DNA of 8,196 bases from Deltaproteobacteria bacterium. Its GTDB lineage: Bacteria > Desulfobacterota > Binatia > Binatales > Binataceae. The stretch lies in NCBI GenBank assembly GCA_021799555.1, contig JAJZAG010000168.1:1-8196 (forward strand). Reading direction: 5' to 3'. The notes below the pieces were generated by a model, which saw only the letters and a list, made by a program, of their open reading frames with translations, ran no database searches and had not been told where the DNA came from. Within the stretch, counting starts at the first letter, position 1. Each line of letters opens with the position of its first letter. Positions 6,079-8,196 of this stretch are shown here, one piece after another. The position numbers and the translations under genes are program-made.

Positions 6079-6334
6079 GAAGCTTTCACATTCACCGCAC
6101 GACCGCCGGATCTATGCGATGGCGCCCAAGCAGCCCGAGCTTCGCGGTCAATTACCCGCTCGCGCTGAACCACCTCGCCTTGGATCCAGTTCCTGTTCAT
6201 CGGAGCGTGGCTTTGCTCTACGCTTCCTCCGGGCCCCATCTCACGGTGACGCCCTTGCATGTCACTAGCGCTCGACGCGACCTGCTCGCACAGAAGACGT
6301 CCGCGCTACAATTCACGCCCCATGCGGGGCGCAC
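6079..6334 (-). mobile_element. Group II intron 5' remnant (domain I only)
   Basis: Read on the minus strand from 6334, the sequence opens with the bacterial group II intron 5' end GTGCG. A 6-bp hairpin follows at once: CGCCCC (6331-6326), loop GCAT, GGGGCG (6321-6316). Further 3' come landmarks that I know from domain I of many bacterial group II introns. These are GGGCGTCACCGTGAGATGGG (about 6253-6234), GGAGGAAGC (6230-6222), a stem with a GAGCAAAGC apex, and GAACAGGAACTGGATCC (6198-6182). The last are CATAGATCCGGCGG (6116-6103) and GTGCGGTGAATGTGAAAGC (6100-6082), which resemble the end of domain I. Beyond about 6079 the resemblance stops: no reverse-transcriptase gene, no domain V and no intron 3' end are found. 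The element is therefore truncated and cannot be mobile or splice. The left limit is approximate. Confidence 0.75.
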
Positions 6335-6378
6335 GACAGGCAGCGCGCGAGCCTCGACAGCCGACCCCGCTGATCCAG

Positions 6379-7083
6379 TTACGCTTCCGTCAGCGCGGAC
6401 ACTTGCTTGTTCCAGGCCGCTTTCAACGACTGTGGAACCCCACGGCGCGCGAGCATTTCGAGCAGGCAGTTACTGAAAATCGCTCGACCGTGCTTACCGA
6501 TCGTGGCCAGATTTGCGTGGATCCATGACCTCAGATCCAAGAAGTTCACTTCATGCCCCTGCGCGAAGTATTGATTCGCTTGAGCGATTGCGGTGGCGGC
6601 AACATCCCCCCGGCCGAGAAATAGGTAATCCTCGATGCCGCCTTGAACAATTTTCGTGTTAAAGATGGCGGTGACCCGAGCTTGGTCGATCGGACGCTCG
6701 GTGACCTCGATCACCATCAGCACGCCGCCATCGCGGGTAATGGTTATGTCGCCGCCGGCGCCAGAAGCAGCGTCCGCCACATTGATTCCCTGGACGGTTA
6801 TTAGCCAGTCAGATTTGCCGAAATATTTCTTGAGGGCGGTGAACGTGGCCGCCGCCATCATCAATGGAAAACGGCCGCCGCTCGGCGTCGCAAGCAACCC
6901 GGCGACAAGACGATCGTATTGGCTCAAACTGAGACGTTGGATGCGAGCGAGCGGAATCTCAGCGGTCTCGCGCAGCTTGGCAAATCGCCAGAAAAGGTAG
7001 CCGAGAAACTGTTCGAATCCAGCATTGTCGATCGCTTGCCCGACGCAGGCAGGACATGCTCGCGAGAATTGAAAACTTAAAAC
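6379..7083 (-). pseudogene. N-terminally truncated restriction-endonuclease-like gene (SacI-like)
   Basis: An open frame ending at TAA 6381-6379 encodes about 234 residues outside the tRNA. It includes GFEQFLGYLFWRFAKLRET, GGRFPLMMAAATFTALKKYF, GGDITITRDGGVLMVIEVTE, RPIDQARVTAIFNTKI, GIEDYLFLGR, YFAQGHEVNFLDLRSWI, ATIGKHGRAIF and a C-terminal SLKAAWNKQV. The GD-x(12)-EVTER strand looks like a PD-(D/E)xK-type nuclease core. The overall pattern resembles the C-terminal half of type II restriction enzymes of the SacI group; this is from memory and not certain. The frame runs straight into the tRNA-Leu gene. Its only upstream ATG (7116) lies inside the tRNA, and residues GVQVPLRAPH are just translated tRNA T arm and acceptor. 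No ribosome site or credible start exists, and no methyltransferase partner is present, so the 5' part was probably lost. The frame is otherwise free of stops, so the loss may be recent. Confidence 0.6.
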
Positions 7084-7086
7084 GTG

Positions 7087-7172
7087 TGGTGCGCGGAGGG
7101 GGACTTGAACCCCCACGGCCTTTCGGCCACCAGCCCCTCAAACTGGCGTGTCTGCCGTTCCACCACCCGCGC
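7087..7172 (-). tRNA. tRNA-Leu, anticodon GAG
   Basis: This is an 86-nt class II tRNA with encoded CCA. The acceptor GCGCGGG (7172-7166) pairs with TCCGCGC (7097-7091, last pair G-T), then discriminator A (7090) and CCA (7089-7087). The anticodon stem CCAGT/GCTGG closes the 7-base loop TTGAGGG, giving anticodon GAG (reads CUC and CUU). A long variable arm GTGGCCGAAAGGCCGT contains a GGCC/GGCC stem with a GAAA loop, as expected for leucine. The T arm is GGGGG-TTCAAGT-CCCCC. It starts 22 bases after the secG stop and is probably read from the same transcript. A T-rich run (TTTTAAGTTTTC) follows the CCA, but no terminator hairpin is seen. Confidence 0.97.
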
Positions 7173-7194
7173 CTCGGATGGGATTTGCGCGCCG

Positions 7195-7557
7195 CTATTT
7201 TTTCTGCGGCGCGGTAAGCGGCGCAACGGGCACCGGAGCTACGGGAAGCGGCGCCTTGGGTGCAGCCGACGACGGTAGCGACGATTTCACCGGCGCCGAC
7301 GCGCCGGTAAAGATGCTGCCGGTCACCCGTTCAGTCGACGAATAGGCCAAAAAGATCGAGGTCGCGAAAAACGCCACCGCCAGCGCCCACGTCGTTTTGG
7401 TGAGCGCGTTGCCGGCCCCGCTGGCGCCAAAGACCGTCGAGCTCGACCCACCGAATACCGCGCCCACATCGGCGCCCTTGCCCTGCTGGAGCAGAATTAT
7501 CACCACCAGCACGACGCACACGACGATGTGAATCGCAATTACTATCGATACGTACAT
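7195..7557 (-). CDS. secG: Protein translocase subunit SecG
   Basis: This small inner-membrane subunit of the SecYEG translocon assists SecA-driven protein export. The 120 residues show the family plan: TM1 at about 3-23, and the cytoplasmic loop LLQQGKGADVGAVFGGSSST (22-41) followed by VFGASGAGNALTKTT, the SecG hallmark. TM2 is at about 57-72. A C-terminal tail of about 35 residues rich in Pro/Ala/Val (PKAPLPVAPVPVAP) follows, of a type common and variable in the family. The start at ATG 7557 gives the expected short N-terminus directly before TM1. No strong Shine-Dalgarno is present, so it may depend on translational coupling with tpiA, whose stop is 21 bases upstream. The tRNA-Leu(GAG) gene follows, an arrangement also present in E. 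coli. Confidence 0.95.
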   Translation of the reverse strand: MYVSIVIAIHIVVCVVLVVIILLQQGKGADVGAVFGGSSSTVFGASGAGNALTKTTWALAVAFFATSIFLAYSSTERVTGSIFTGASAPVKSSLPSSAAPKAPLPVAPVPVAPLTAPQKK

Positions 7558-7578
7558 CAGAAGTTAGTCCGCGACCGC

Positions 7579-8196
7579 TTAAACGCGGCCCGCGCGGATA
7601 ATCCTCGCAAAGGAGTCAGCTTTCAAGCTTGCCCCGCCGACCAGAGCTCCGTCAATATCGGGCTTAGAGAGGAGCGAGTCAACATTGTCGGCGGTAACGC
7701 TGCCGCCATAAAGAATCCGGACCGCGTCGGCCGTTTCGCGTCCGTTGGCGACCGCGATTTCCGACCGGATTGCGCCATGAACGGTCTGTGCCTGCTCGGG
7801 CGTCGCGGTCCGTCCGGTGCCGATCGCCCATACCGGTTCGTAGGCAATTACGACGCGAGCGCATTCCTTTGCTCCTATTCCGGCCAGCCCAGCCTGCAAC
7901 TGGCGCGTCACCACCGCGAGGGCGTGTCCGCCGTCGTGCTCCTCTTGGGTTTCGCCGACGCACAGAATCGGGGTCATACGATGGCGGAGCGCTGCGAGGA
8001 CTTTGCGGTTAATCAGCTCGTCGGCCTCGTGAAAGATATGCCGGCGCTCGGAATGGCCCAGGATCACGTGGCTGACGCCGAACTGAAGGAGCATAGGCGG
8101 CGCGATCTCGCCGGTAAACGCGCCCTTGTCTTCATAGTGCATGTTCTGCGCGCCAAGGACGATTGAGGCTCCGGCGAGCGCCTGCGCGACGGCGGG
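7579..8196 (-). CDS. tpiA: Triosephosphate isomerase (N-terminus outside window)
   Basis: This glycolytic enzyme interconverts dihydroxyacetone phosphate and glyceraldehyde-3-phosphate in the cytosol. The 205 visible residues run from about residue 45 of a normal TIM to the end, so the N-terminal Asn/Lys active-site pair lies off the right edge. Visible are LGAQN, GAFTGEI, ILGHSERR (catalytic His), CVGET, AYEPVWAIGTG (catalytic Glu and the mobile loop 6), YGGSV and DGALVGGASL (phosphate-binding ends). No defect is seen. The frame stays open to the edge. It is the first visible gene of the tpiA-secG-tRNA-Leu run on this strand, with a 21-base gap to secG. Confidence 0.97.
   Translation of the reverse strand, partial: PAVAQALAGASIVLGAQNMHYEDKGAFTGEIAPPMLLQFGVSHVILGHSERRHIFHEADELINRKVLAALRHRMTPILCVGETQEEHDGGHALAVVTRQLQAGLAGIGAKECARVVIAYEPVWAIGTGRTATPEQAQTVHGAIRSEIAVANGRETADAVRILYGGSVTADNVDSLLSKPDIDGALVGGASLKADSFARIIRAGRV

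Noticed and set aside
6066..6260. Minus-strand open frame containing MNRNWIQGE, reminiscent of the start of CsbD-like stress proteins
   Set aside because: The similarity ends after nine residues, and the DNA is better explained as group II intron domain I sequence.
7040..7172. Translation of the tRNA-Leu region as the N-terminus of the endonuclease-like protein
   Set aside because: Residues such as GVQVPLRAP are a common artefact of reading through a tRNA T arm and acceptor stem.
7528..8166. A 212-codon plus-strand open frame opposite tpiA and secG
   Set aside because: It lies wholly antisense to the tpiA and secG genes, which are certain; no family resemblance.
1..8196. CRISPR arrays, insertion-sequence terminal repeats, rRNA, replication origin
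   Set aside because: No regularly spaced repeats, transposase genes, rRNA segments or origin-type boxes were seen on either strand.

Overview
The window reads as chromosomal DNA of a GC-rich, Gram-negative-type bacterium. The evidence is G/C-rich third codon positions, two exported proteins with Sec signal peptides that belong to a family typical of outer-membrane bacteria (DUF1329-like), and a core block tpiA-secG-tRNA-Leu(GAG). A deltaproteobacterial or Binatota-like lineage is my guess; nothing in the window proves it.

Left part (1-3072, + strand). The 3' end of an unrecognised gene is followed by a compact hicB-hicA toxin-antitoxin pair. A long leader (about 689-1152) then precedes glmS (1153-2985). 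The leader contains a convincing glmS self-cleaving ribozyme/riboswitch at about 821-989: the cleavage-site motif, P1 hairpin, TGACGAGG core segment, P2 stem, P3 with its pseudoknot, and a GNRA-capped P4 can all be traced. This should put GlcN6P synthesis under direct feedback by its product. A candidate sigma70-type promoter lies just upstream. A strong hairpin at 3034-3072 separates glmS from the convergent genes to its right.

Middle (3101-5927, - strand). Two tandem paralogous secreted DUF1329-like proteins have near-identical architecture and the same GGAGG-8nt-ATG start geometry. Each seems to be its own transcription unit, with an intrinsic terminator (4551-4595) and an AT-rich leader between them.

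Right-middle (5945-7083, - strand) is a junkyard. It holds the 5' part of a bacterial group II intron (domain I only, about 6334 down to 6079, with no reverse transcriptase and no domain V seen) and an N-terminally truncated restriction-endonuclease-like gene (6379-7083). That gene fragment abuts the 3' end of the tRNA-Leu gene, which suggests decay of an element that once integrated at, or recombined next to, the tRNA.

Right part (7087-8196, - strand) is core genome: tpiA (N-terminus outside the window), secG and tRNA-Leu(GAG), all in the same direction with short spacers. The secG/tRNA-Leu(GAG) pairing is also found in E. coli.

No complete new defence or metabolic system is visible. The observations most worth following are the glmS ribozyme in an apparently non-Firmicute host, its possible second layer of translation control, the unusual sugar-binding loop of GlmS, and the intron/restriction-gene debris beside the tRNA.
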